From: an uncultured bacterium
GTDB taxonomy: Bacteria > Spirochaetota > UBA4802 > JAGODF01
Direction of reading: 5' to 3'
Length of the DNA: 64,000 nucleotides
Assembly: GCA_937921485.1 (NCBI GenBank)
Contig: CAKZSV010000008.1
Span: forward strand, 30,276-94,275
Shown: positions 16,985 through 25,106 of the stretch, in pieces
How the letters are laid out: each line of letters begins with the position of its first letter
Position numbering within the stretch: the first letter of the stretch is position 1
The notes under the pieces: generated by a model
What the model was told of the DNA's origin: nothing
Seen by the model: the letters and a program-made list of their open reading frames with translations, nothing else
Databases searched by the model: none
Program-made: the position numbers and the translations under genes

Positions 16985-17866
16985 ATGAATCATCTCGGAA
17001 AACTAGAATCAAAAAGTATCTACATCCTCCGGGAAGCTTACCGGGATATTAAAAATCTTTGTATGCTATGGTCGATAGGGAAGGACAGCACTGTGCTCCT
17101 ATGGTTAGCCCGTAAGGCTTTTTTTGGTCACGTGCCGTTCCCTCTTGTCCATATCGACACACATTTTAAGATTCCCGAGATGATACAATATCGGGACAAT
17201 CTTGCCCGGCAGTGGCGTTTGAACATGATATATGGCGAAAATTATGAAGCGTTGAACCGGAAACAGACTTTTCCCGATGGCAATGTCGATCGCCTGACAT
17301 GTTGCAAACTCCTAAAGACCGAAGCGCTGAAACACACGCTGGCAGGCGACTGGCCGCGATATCGTATGAACCATGAGGTCGGCGCGTATGAAGCCGATAC
17401 AAATAAAGAGCCTTATACCGGCGTCATTGTCGGTGTCCGGGCCGATGAAGAAGGCAGCCGCTCAAAAGAGAGATACTTTTCACCCCGCGATAAAGAAAAC
17501 GAATGGGATGTGGCCGACCAGCCGCCGGAGTTGTGGAACCAGTTTAAAACCGATTTTGCACCGGGAACGCATGTGCGGATACACCCTTTGCTTGACTGGA
17601 CGGAGCTGAACATATGGGAGTACATCGCACGCGAGAAAATACCCACGGTCTCGCTGTACTACAATCAAGGCACCGGGAAGCGCTACCGTTCACTCGGATG
17701 CTGGCCATGCACAGGCCCCATTGAATCCGAGGCGCGTACCGTGGATGAGATTATAGAGGAATTGCGATCCGGAAAGCTTAAGAACATCGCCGAACGCTCG
17801 GGCAGGGAGCAGGACAAGGAAGACGGCGGCGGATTGGAAACGTTGCGGAAAGATGGGTACATGTAA
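16985..17866 (+). CDS. cysD: Sulfate adenylyltransferase subunit 2
   Basis: 293 residues, PP-loop ATP pyrophosphatase of the CysD type: the loop [30 protein letters not shown], and the C-terminal [16 protein letters not shown]. With CysN it forms APS from sulfate and ATP, the activation step of this pathway. The ATG at 16985 has GGAGG 6 bases before it; an ATG at 16979 directly abuts the ribosome site and is less likely. It follows cysH by 12 bases and precedes cysN by 2 bases. Confidence 0.93.
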   Translation: MNHLGKLESKSIYILREAYRDIKNLCMLWSIGKDSTVLLWLARKAFFGHVPFPLVHIDTHFKIPEMIQYRDNLARQWRLNMIYGENYEALNRKQTFPDGNVDRLTCCKLLKTEALKHTLAGDWPRYRMNHEVGAYEADTNKEPYTGVIVGVRADEEGSRSKERYFSPRDKENEWDVADQPPELWNQFKTDFAPGTHVRIHPLLDWTELNIWEYIAREKIPTVSLYYNQGTGKRYRSLGCWPCTGPIESEARTVDEIIEELRSGKLKNIAERSGREQDKEDGGGLETLRKDGYM

Positions 17867-17868
17867 TT

Positions 17869-19659
17869 ATGACACATAGAGAACAGATGAACATTGTTGT
17901 TGTTGGTCACGTTGACCATGGCAAGAGCACGGTTATTGGTCGTTTGCTTGCTGATACATGCTCGCTCCCGCAGGGTAAGCTGGAACAGGTTAAAGCAGCT
18001 TGCAAACGAAATGCCCGCCCATTTGAATATGCGTTTCTGCTCGATGCACTCAAGGACGAACAGGCACAGGGTATCACCATCGATAGCGCCCGTTGCTTTT
18101 TCAAAACGGAGAAACGAGATTACATTATCATCGACGCACCGGGACATGTCGAATTTCTCAAGAACATGGTCAGTGGCGCTGCGCGAGCCGAAGCTGCGCT
18201 TTTAGTCATAGATGCACAGGAAGGAATAGCTGAGAATTCGAAACGACACGGGTATCTCATTTCCATGCTGGGAATTCATCAGATAGTCGTTCTTGTCAAT
18301 AAGATGGATCTGATAAATTATAACCAGGACCTCTTTAAGTCTATCAGTACAGAGTATGGCGGATTTCTTGAGGATCTGGGAGTTAAACCAATAGCTTTTA
18401 TACCGATAAGTGCCCGCAATGGCAACAATCTGGCAGCGCACTCGAAAAACATGCCATGGTACTCCGGACGCACTGTTCTTGAACATATCGATGCATTTAC
18501 GAAACAGGAGGATAACATCAGCAAGCCGTTCCGGATGCCCGTTCAGGATGTCTATAAATTCACTGAAGCTGGAGATGATCGTCGTATCATTGCGGGGACT
18601 ATAGAGACGGGCAAGATTTCAGTCGGCGATGCAGTGGTCTTTATGCCGTCGGGGAAAAAGTCCACCATTCTTTCAATAGAAGAGTTCAACTGTGATACAC
18701 GTTATTCAGTTTCTTCCGGATATGCTGCTGGTTTTACACTCAAAGATGAACTTTATCTGCCCCGTGGAGAAATAATGTGTCGCATAGAAGATCGTTTGCC
18801 GCAAGTAGATACTCGTTTTAAGGTAAGAATATTCTGGATGGCTTCAGCTCCCATGATCCGGGAAAAGAAGTATAAACTCAAGATAGCGACTGCTCGAGTA
18901 ACCGTGAGGCTGGTGGAAGTGTTATCGAGTATCGATGCGACAGATTTGAGCAGTGTTAAAGGTAAACGGCAAATCGACCGCCATGACGTGGCTGAATGCA
19001 TTCTGGAAACAGTGCGGCCTATTGCCTTTGATCCTATAGATGACATCCCTGCAACAGGTCGTTTTGTTATTGTGGATAATTACGACATCGCCGGTGGTGG
19101 AATAATTATTGCAGGATTAAGCGATAATCAATCCGTACTGAACGATCATATTTACCAGCGTGAACTTCATTGGGATAGAGGATTGGTTAGCGCAGAAGAT
19201 CGATACCGCCTGTTCGGACATAAGGCCAAATTTGTCGTAATATCCGGTGACATCAATAGCAGTCTCATTGCTAAGCAGCTTGAACGTCGCCTGGTTGATT
19301 ATGGGAATGTAGCTTATTATCTGGGACCAGCGAGCCTTGCTGACGGTCTGGATGCCGATGTAATCGACGAACATGAGCGGCATGAAGAACAGGTACGGCG
19401 ACTTGGAGAGCTTGCCCGAATTATGACCGATGCAGGGGTAATATTCATCACCGCGTTCAGCAATGCTGACACCTATGATCTAAAGCTACTTTCCCGATTA
19501 ACGGCACCAAACGACTTTCTGCATGTTTCGCTGAACGGTGGCGAGGATGACGAGTATAACAGGCTTTCTTTTAGCGAAAACCTGGCGCCTGAAGTAATAG
19601 CCGATGCAGTTCTGCTGCGATTAAAGAAGCAAGAGATTATCGCTGAGTATATGATATGA
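17869..19659 (+). CDS. cysN: Sulfate adenylyltransferase subunit 1 (GTPase) with degenerate APS-kinase-like C-terminal domain
   Basis: 596 residues. Residues 1-420 are the CysN GTPase: P-loop GHVDHGKS at 13-20, DAPGH, NKMD, then EF-Tu-like barrels. From about 430 the protein resembles the CysC kinase of CysNC fusions (FGHKAKFVVISG; RRLGELARIMTDAGVIFIT). The kinase P-loop, normally GLSGSGKST, is replaced by ISGDINSSLIAK near residues 458-469 and lacks the catalytic Lys and Ser/Thr. The domain therefore looks unable to phosphorylate APS, consistent with an APS-specific reductase in the operon. It may remain as a structural or regulatory part. It is the last gene of the operon. Confidence 0.9.
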   Translation: MTHREQMNIVVVGHVDHGKSTVIGRLLADTCSLPQGKLEQVKAACKRNARPFEYAFLLDALKDEQAQGITIDSARCFFKTEKRDYIIIDAPGHVEFLKNMVSGAARAEAALLVIDAQEGIAENSKRHGYLISMLGIHQIVVLVNKMDLINYNQDLFKSISTEYGGFLEDLGVKPIAFIPISARNGNNLAAHSKNMPWYSGRTVLEHIDAFTKQEDNISKPFRMPVQDVYKFTEAGDDRRIIAGTIETGKISVGDAVVFMPSGKKSTILSIEEFNCDTRYSVSSGYAAGFTLKDELYLPRGEIMCRIEDRLPQVDTRFKVRIFWMASAPMIREKKYKLKIATARVTVRLVEVLSSIDATDLSSVKGKRQIDRHDVAECILETVRPIAFDPIDDIPATGRFVIVDNYDIAGGGIIIAGLSDNQSVLNDHIYQRELHWDRGLVSAEDRYRLFGHKAKFVVISGDINSSLIAKQLERRLVDYGNVAYYLGPASLADGLDADVIDEHERHEEQVRRLGELARIMTDAGVIFITAFSNADTYDLKLLSRLTAPNDFLHVSLNGGEDDEYNRLSFSENLAPEVIADAVLLRLKKQEIIAEYMI

Positions 19660-19754
19660 AAGCCTTTATGCTGCTTTATATAGATGCGTATATCCATTTC
19701 ATGCAAAGGTGGAAAAAAATATAAAGTTAAAGTGCCGAAGGCGGAAAATGTGCC

Positions 19755-20114
19755 TTATCTCCCATTACAGTTGGCACCACGGGTGAGTTTGTCTGCTGCA
19801 GTGCGATCTCCTTTTGTCCCTGGTGAACTGCTAAAAGCCTCTATGGCCTTATCAAACATCGCCCTGGCGAGGGGTGAAAGGCTGTGCGCGATACTAAAAA
19901 ACACCCATTTGCCCGATTTGCGGGATTGAATGAGTCCCGCCTGTTTGAGCACCGCCATGTGTCGGGACACTGTGGAGGGCGCAAGCCCAAGATAACTCAT
20001 GAGATCACAGGCGCAGAGCTCTTTTCCCTGCAAGGCGTAGAGCACTTTGAGGCGGTGTTTTTCCGAAAGTGCTTTTGCGATGAGCATTATTTCATCAAGG
20101 GGATCCTGATTCAT
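19755..20114 (-). CDS. arsR: ArsR-family repressor with CxC metalloid motif
   Basis: 119 residues with the ArsR winged helix. Helix 3 carries ELCACDLM with Cys34 and Cys36, the arsenite or antimonite site of classical ArsR proteins, followed by STVSRHMAVLKQAGLI. It is the last gene of the pst-phoU-arsC operon and overlaps the stop of the fused PhoU-ArsC gene by 4 bases. It would lift repression when As(III), the product of arsenate reduction, accumulates. The operator is probably upstream of pstS. Its stop faces cysN at 95 bases, with no clear terminator between. Confidence 0.88.
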   Translation of the reverse strand: MNQDPLDEIMLIAKALSEKHRLKVLYALQGKELCACDLMSYLGLAPSTVSRHMAVLKQAGLIQSRKSGKWVFFSIAHSLSPLARAMFDKAIEAFSSSPGTKGDRTAADKLTRGANCNGR

Positions 20115-21211
20115 CGAAAAAGCTCCCGCCGGGCTGATTCAATGCGAAACCGTATCTCATTCCGAAGTGCGTTCATCTTCTCGCGGATCTCGTCATCACT
20201 GCCGGTGAATCGGGAGGGGTCCGGAAGGCTCCATTTCTCGCTTCGCTTTGTTGGTATATCCACGCATATCTCCTCATCGCAGAGCGTTATGACTGCATCA
20301 ACCTTATCCAGCGGCACGGATACGATACGCTTCGGTTTCTGTGAGGATATGTCAATTCCGATTTCTGCCATTGTGCGTATGGCAAGCGGGTTTACGGAAG
20401 TAGCGGGGTCAGAGCCGGCGCTGAATACCTCTACTCCCTCTGGAAAAATGCGTTTCGCGAAAGCTTCAGCTATCTGGCTGCGCGCACTGTTATGTACACA
20501 GAGAAAGAGTACGCCGCGTATGGGTTTTTGCGCGCTTTCCCGCGATTCCCTGTGGCGGACGTCCTGGCCTCCGGTCATATATACGATGAGTTCTGCGATG
20601 TTCTTTACGTGGTCGCCCATACGCTCGAGGTTTTTTATCACCGACTGGTGGCTCATTGCGGCAAACGTATTGGCGTGATCCTTTTCGATGAGCTTCAGAG
20701 TTTCCCGAAAGATTTCCGCATAGTGTGCGTCGAGAATCGCGTCCCTCTCGATGATGTTTATTGCGAGAGATGCATTGTACTCGATAAAGGCCTTCTTCGC
20801 ATCATCAAGCATGGCACGCAGTGACTCCGCCATGGCGCGCAGGCTTCCGGTATCCGCAAGGCCGACGCCATTCGGGCGCTCCGAGGCGCGCCTGCAAACT
20901 GTGACCGCGTGATCGCCGATTCGTTCAAGATTGGGAACCAGCTTCAGTACGGCAACAAGAAACCGTAGGTCAGACGCCACAGGTTGCCGCTTTGCAAGCA
21001 CTGAGACGCAGAGGTCGTCAATTTCGATTTCGAGGGCGTTCACCTCGTCTTCAAGCGCACTTGTTTTTTCAATTATTGAAACGTCATTTTCAATATAGGC
21101 GCGGAATGCGATATCGAACATCGCCTGTACCTTTTCCGTCATGGCGACGACCCGATCGCGAATTATATTGAGCTGCGCCTGGTATTCCCTGTCAGTATGT
21201 TGATGGGGCAT
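20111..21211 (-). CDS. PhoU-ArsC fusion: phosphate-signalling protein fused to thioredoxin-type arsenate reductase
   Basis: 366 residues from an ATG at 21211 with AGAGG upstream; the frame extends further but inside pstB. Residues 1-225 are PhoU: two helical repeats with ERIGDHAV and ERMGDHVKNIAE, ending in VYMTGGQDVRH like other PhoU proteins. From about 231 a complete low-molecular-weight-phosphatase-like ArsC follows: CVHNSARSQ with nucleophile Cys238, and the relay Cys311 and Cys316 in ITLCDEEIC, the three-Cys set of thioredoxin-coupled arsenate reductases. PhoU tunes the Pst transporter, which also admits arsenate. A tethered reductase would convert arsenate right at the import site. Confidence 0.9.
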   Translation of the reverse strand: MPHQHTDREYQAQLNIIRDRVVAMTEKVQAMFDIAFRAYIENDVSIIEKTSALEDEVNALEIEIDDLCVSVLAKRQPVASDLRFLVAVLKLVPNLERIGDHAVTVCRRASERPNGVGLADTGSLRAMAESLRAMLDDAKKAFIEYNASLAINIIERDAILDAHYAEIFRETLKLIEKDHANTFAAMSHQSVIKNLERMGDHVKNIAELIVYMTGGQDVRHRESRESAQKPIRGVLFLCVHNSARSQIAEAFAKRIFPEGVEVFSAGSDPATSVNPLAIRTMAEIGIDISSQKPKRIVSVPLDKVDAVITLCDEEICVDIPTKRSEKWSLPDPSRFTGSDDEIREKMNALRNEIRFRIESARRELFR

Positions 21212-21240
21212 ATTATAAACCTCTGTTCTTAAATTATTCC

Positions 21241-22098
21241 TCAGCCAAATCTTCCGGTGATATAATCCTCGGTCCTGGAGTTGTGCGGCGCGCGGAACAT
21301 GGTATCCGTATCGCTGTATTCCACGAGTTCTCCCATGTAGAAGAAGGCGGTATAATCCGAGACCCGGGCCGCCTGCTGCATATTGTGTGTCACGATGATG
21401 ATGGTGATGGTCTGCCTTAGTGTGTGAATCAGGTCTTCGATCTTTGCTGTTGCGATGGGGTCGAGTGCAGAGCAGGGCTCGTCCATAAGCAGTATTTCCG
21501 GTTCGATGGCAAGTGCTCGCGCAATGCATAGCCTTTGCTGCTGGCCGCCGGAAATGCTGGAGCCCGGTTTATCGAGTACATCCTTCACTTCATCCCATAG
21601 CGCCGCCTGGCGAAGCGCCCGCTCTGCGATTTCATCCCTGTTTGTGGTGTTCTTCCCCTGGAGCGGAAGTCCTGCGAGCACGTTTTCTTTAATCGACATC
21701 ATGGGGAATGGATTTGGTTTCTGAAAAACCATCCCAATCTGTCTGCGCAGCATAACGGGATTTACATTGGGAGCATACACGTTGTGCTCTCTATAGAAGA
21801 TGCTTCCTTCCACGCGAGCGCCCGGAACAACCTCATGCATGCGGTTGAGGCAGCGTATGAATGTGGATTTTCCGCATCCCGAAGGTCCGATGATTGCAGT
21901 CACTTTTCCGGCGGCGATATTGATATCAATCCCCTTCAATGCCTGCATGCTTCCGAACCATGCCGTAAGTCCGGCTGTTTTTATGAGTGCGGCATCTTCC
22001 CGTAAGCCGGTATAATCCCTGCGTATGCCGTTTTCGGTGTGCGCATCGTTTGAAGCGGCGGTGACCGACATATATGGATGTTCGTTGGATATGCTCAT
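21241..22098 (-). CDS. pstB: Phosphate ABC transporter ATP-binding protein
   Basis: 285 residues from the ATG at 22098 (AAGGAAG upstream). ABC ATPase: Walker [10 protein letters not shown] at 71-79, signature SGGQQQR, Walker [17 protein letters not shown], and the PstB-typical [18 protein letters not shown]. It powers PstCA for high-affinity phosphate import. About 35 extra residues precede the usual PstB start. ATGA overlap with pstA and a 29-base gap to phoU-arsC place it in one operon. The longer open frame upstream lies within pstA and is not used. Confidence 0.95.
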   Translation of the reverse strand: MSISNEHPYMSVTAASNDAHTENGIRRDYTGLREDAALIKTAGLTAWFGSMQALKGIDINIAAGKVTAIIGPSGCGKSTFIRCLNRMHEVVPGARVEGSIFYREHNVYAPNVNPVMLRRQIGMVFQKPNPFPMMSIKENVLAGLPLQGKNTTNRDEIAERALRQAALWDEVKDVLDKPGSSISGGQQQRLCIARALAIEPEILLMDEPCSALDPIATAKIEDLIHTLRQTITIIIVTHNMQQAARVSDYTAFFYMGELVEYSDTDTMFRAPHNSRTEDYITGRFG

Positions 22099-22979
22099 TG
22101 TATCTTCCTTTGAAGTTTGAATCTGAGAAAAATGGCGATGCTGTTCATAGCCAGCATGATGACCAGAAGCACGATGATGCCCGCAGCTGCGTTCACATGG
22201 AAATCGGTCTGTGGCCGCGAAATCCAGTTGAAGATCTGCACCGGAAGCGCCGTAAAGGAGCTCGTGACCGAATCGGGCAGGAAGGCCACATAGGTGAGTG
22301 CGCCGATGGTGATGATGGGCGCCGTCTCTCCAATGGCACGGGCCAGGGAGAGGATGATCCCAGTGAGAATGCCCGGCAGGCTTAAGGGCAGCACGACCTT
22401 GCGGATGGTTACCCACCGGTCGGCGCCGAGGGCATACGCGGCCTCTCGAAGGTCGTTGGGAACCGTCCGAATCGCCTCACGCGCTGCCATGATAATCATG
22501 GGAAGCGCCATGAGTGAGAGCGTGGCGGCGCCGGCAAGCAAACTTCTGCCCATCTGCATAAAGCGTACAAAAAGGCCAAGACCAAGAAGCCCGTAAATAA
22601 TCGATGGAACCCCGGCCAGGTTGGCGATATTAAGTTCAATAAAAGTGGTTATGGCGTTTTTGGGTGCGTATTCCTCTAGATATACTGCCGCGCCGATTCC
22701 CAGCGGAACTGCAAAAAGGGCAGTGAGGCCCATGAGGATGATGCTCCCCACAAGGGGCGAGAGTATTCCCGCACTGGAAGCAAATCGCGAAGGAAAGGAG
22801 GTGAGAAAATTCCATCCGAGGCGGGGATATCCGTCAACAAATGTGTCCACAAGAAGAACAATCAGAATAAGAAACGGAAGGATGACCGCTAAGGCCATTA
22901 TCGCCCTGAACGCTTTTTCTATCTTTCCATCGAGAGGTGTAAAAAAGAAATCGGACCTGTGTGATTCCTGTTGCTTCAT
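22095..22979 (-). CDS. pstA: Phosphate ABC transporter permease
   Basis: 294 residues with six predicted membrane helices, the first at residues 26-50. The ABC-permease EAA loop is visible as [29 protein letters not shown], and [12 protein letters not shown] is typical for the PstA/PstC pair. It forms the phosphate channel with PstC in the inner membrane. It overlaps pstC by 4 bases upstream and pstB by 4 bases downstream, so the operon is tightly coupled. Confidence 0.94.
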   Translation of the reverse strand: MKQQESHRSDFFFTPLDGKIEKAFRAIMALAVILPFLILIVLLVDTFVDGYPRLGWNFLTSFPSRFASSAGILSPLVGSIILMGLTALFAVPLGIGAAVYLEEYAPKNAITTFIELNIANLAGVPSIIYGLLGLGLFVRFMQMGRSLLAGAATLSLMALPMIIMAAREAIRTVPNDLREAAYALGADRWVTIRKVVLPLSLPGILTGIILSLARAIGETAPIITIGALTYVAFLPDSVTSSFTALPVQIFNWISRPQTDFHVNAAAGIIVLLVIMLAMNSIAIFLRFKLQRKIQ

Positions 22980-23884
22980 AGTACGCCCCTCTGAATTTTC
23001 TTTTTGAGATATAGTGCAATAAGATTAAATGTGAGCGTTATGACAAAGAGCATTGAACCAACGGCAAAGATCGTTGAATATTCAAGCGTTCCGTGAGGAG
23101 TGTCTCCCAGGCTCACCTGCACAATGTATGCCGTCATGGTTTCAATGGGGACGCGCGGGTCAAGGGTGAGCACCGGCTGCTGTCCCGCAGCGATTGCTAC
23201 AATCATGGTTTCTCCCACGGCGCGCGACAATCCAAGGATGAATGATGCCGCAATGCCGGAAAACGCGGTAGGAAGTATCACATGGCGCAGGGCGCGCAGT
23301 CGTGTTGATCCGAGGGCAAGCGCACCCTCGCGCAGTGATGCAGGGACGGAATAAATTGCATCCTCGCTTAATGATGCAACGATGGGCGTGATCATGATGC
23401 CCATGACGATGCCGGGCCCAAGGGAATTGAATCCCGCAAGGTCTGGAATGAACTTTTGCAAAAGCGGCGTCATGAAGGTGAGTGCGAAATACCCGTACAC
23501 CACCGTGGGAATCCCGGCCAGAATTTCGATTATTGGTTTAAGGAATCGCCTGATGCGTTCCGGTGCGTATTCGCTTAAAAAAATTGCAATGGAAAGGCCC
23601 AGAGGAAGTGCCGTGAGCATGGCGAAGAGCGTGGTGAGCATGGTTCCTGCCATGAGAGGCCAGATGCCGAAATGCTTATCCGCAAAAAGCGGTGTCCACT
23701 GAGTGTCCAGGAAAAAATCGGACAGAGACACCCGGCCGAAGAAATCCATGGTTTCGAAAAGCAAAACTGCAATAATACCCGCGGTAACGACGATGGACAC
23801 CGCCGCGCAGGTGAAGAGCACGGCGGCAATCCAGCGTTCTGTTAGGCTTCGTTTCCTGAATATGTCCGCTTCATGTGTTTTCAT
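22976..23884 (-). CDS. pstC: Phosphate ABC transporter permease
   Basis: 302 residues, six membrane helices. Family features include [38 protein letters not shown] (EAA loop) and [16 protein letters not shown]. It pairs with PstA to carry phosphate delivered by PstS. It lies 11 bases downstream of pstS and overlaps pstA by 4 bases. Length and motifs are normal for the family. Confidence 0.94.
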   Translation of the reverse strand: MKTHEADIFRKRSLTERWIAAVLFTCAAVSIVVTAGIIAVLLFETMDFFGRVSLSDFFLDTQWTPLFADKHFGIWPLMAGTMLTTLFAMLTALPLGLSIAIFLSEYAPERIRRFLKPIIEILAGIPTVVYGYFALTFMTPLLQKFIPDLAGFNSLGPGIVMGIMITPIVASLSEDAIYSVPASLREGALALGSTRLRALRHVILPTAFSGIAASFILGLSRAVGETMIVAIAAGQQPVLTLDPRVPIETMTAYIVQVSLGDTPHGTLEYSTIFAVGSMLFVITLTFNLIALYLKKKIQRGVL

Positions 23885-23895
23885 GCGATATTTTG

Positions 23896-24894
23896 TTACT
23901 TCTTTCTCAGAAGTTCCTCAACGCTCACGCCTACCTTGGAGCCCGAGAATACGGTGCCCGTTACCATATTGGCGACGCGTTTTTCGCCCAGCGTGTACGC
24001 TGCAGCAGGAAGCGGAATATAGCCCACCTGACGTGAGAGCGTGGTCGCGTGCTTCAGGTAAAAATCCACGAAGGCGCGCACTTCAGGCTTCTTCTCGAGA
24101 GCATCCTTCCGTACGTAAATGAAAAGAGGGCGGGAGAGAGGCTGATAGGTTCCGTTTATGACGGTTTCCAGACTTGGAAGGATTGGCCCGCGGCCATTGT
24201 CTGCTTTTTCGTCATCGATTGCCACAAGTTTCAGCTTGTCCTTGTTTTCCTCAAAGTACGCGAGGCCGAAGAAACCAAGGGCGTATTTATCGCTGGAGAT
24301 TCCCTGAACCAGGACATTATCGTCTTCGCTGGCGGTAAAATCCCCACGGCTGGAGTGCTCCTTGCCCACAATCGCCTCGGTAAAATAATCGTATGTGCCG
24401 CTATCGGCTCCCGCACCGTAGAGGTGGATGTCCTTATCCGGCCAACCTGCCCTGATCTGGCTCCACTTGGTGATCTTTCCCTGTGCTTCCGGTGCCCAGA
24501 GCTTCTTGAGTTCGGCAACCGTCATGCTCGAAGCCCAGTCATTCTGAGGATTGACCATCACTGCGAGGCCGTCATAGGCAACGGGAAGCTCAATGTACTC
24601 GACGCCCGATGCAGCGCATTTTTCCTGTTCGGCTTTTCTGATGGGCCGTGACGCGTCGGATATATCGGTTTCCTTGTTGCAGAACTTCTTGAAACCGCCT
24701 CCCGTACCGGAAATGCCCACGGTGACCCGAATTCCTTTGTTTGCTTTTTGAAATTCCTCGGCCACTGCTTCGGTGATGGGAAAAACGGTGCTCGAACCGT
24801 CAATGGTGATGGTCGCAGTTGGCTTACTGCCGCATGCAACTGCAAACAAAGCACCCAGTCCGATGAGCGCCGTCAACAACAGTTTTTTCGTCAT
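23896..24894 (-). CDS. pstS: Phosphate-binding lipoprotein of the Pst transporter
   Basis: 332 residues. The signal ends in FAVAC, so the mature protein is probably a lipoprotein anchored by Cys21. It then shows the PstS pattern: [43 protein letters not shown], and the [10 protein letters not shown] phosphate-binding loop. Because arsenate and phosphate look alike to PstS, this protein is also the entry point for arsenate that the fused ArsC could handle. AGGAGG lies a few bases before the ATG. It is the first gene of the operon. Confidence 0.94.
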   Translation of the reverse strand: MTKKLLLTALIGLGALFAVACGSKPTATITIDGSSTVFPITEAVAEEFQKANKGIRVTVGISGTGGGFKKFCNKETDISDASRPIRKAEQEKCAASGVEYIELPVAYDGLAVMVNPQNDWASSMTVAELKKLWAPEAQGKITKWSQIRAGWPDKDIHLYGAGADSGTYDYFTEAIVGKEHSSRGDFTASEDDNVLVQGISSDKYALGFFGLAYFEENKDKLKLVAIDDEKADNGRGPILPSLETVINGTYQPLSRPLFIYVRKDALEKKPEVRAFVDFYLKHATTLSRQVGYIPLPAAAYTLGEKRVANMVTGTVFSGSKVGVSVEELLRKK

Positions 24895-25106
24895 AAGGCT
24901 TCCTCCTTGAGGGATGAATGTATCGATATTTCGCCAAATAACGAAACATCGCTATGCGTATGGAAATATCTATCGGAAGTCAATACATTTTGAAGACATT
25001 ATAAAGAAAATGTAAATTTCACAATTTTCCAAAAACGGCTTGATCAATCGGCTGGATTGAGTCACTCTTTCCAGATAGTGCAAAAAACGATAAAAGGATG
25101 CATAAC
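24895..25106. promoter_or_regulatory. Divergent promoter region between pstS and the histidine kinase gene
   Basis: About 200 AT-rich bases without a gene. It contains an imperfect dyad, ATATTTCG at 24926-24933 and CGAAACAT at 24942-24949 (one mismatch, 8-base spacer), close to the pstS start. On the minus strand TTGACT near 24976 could be a -35 element. I do not see a good Pho box. The dyad could be the ArsR or phosphate-regulator site. Confidence 0.35.
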
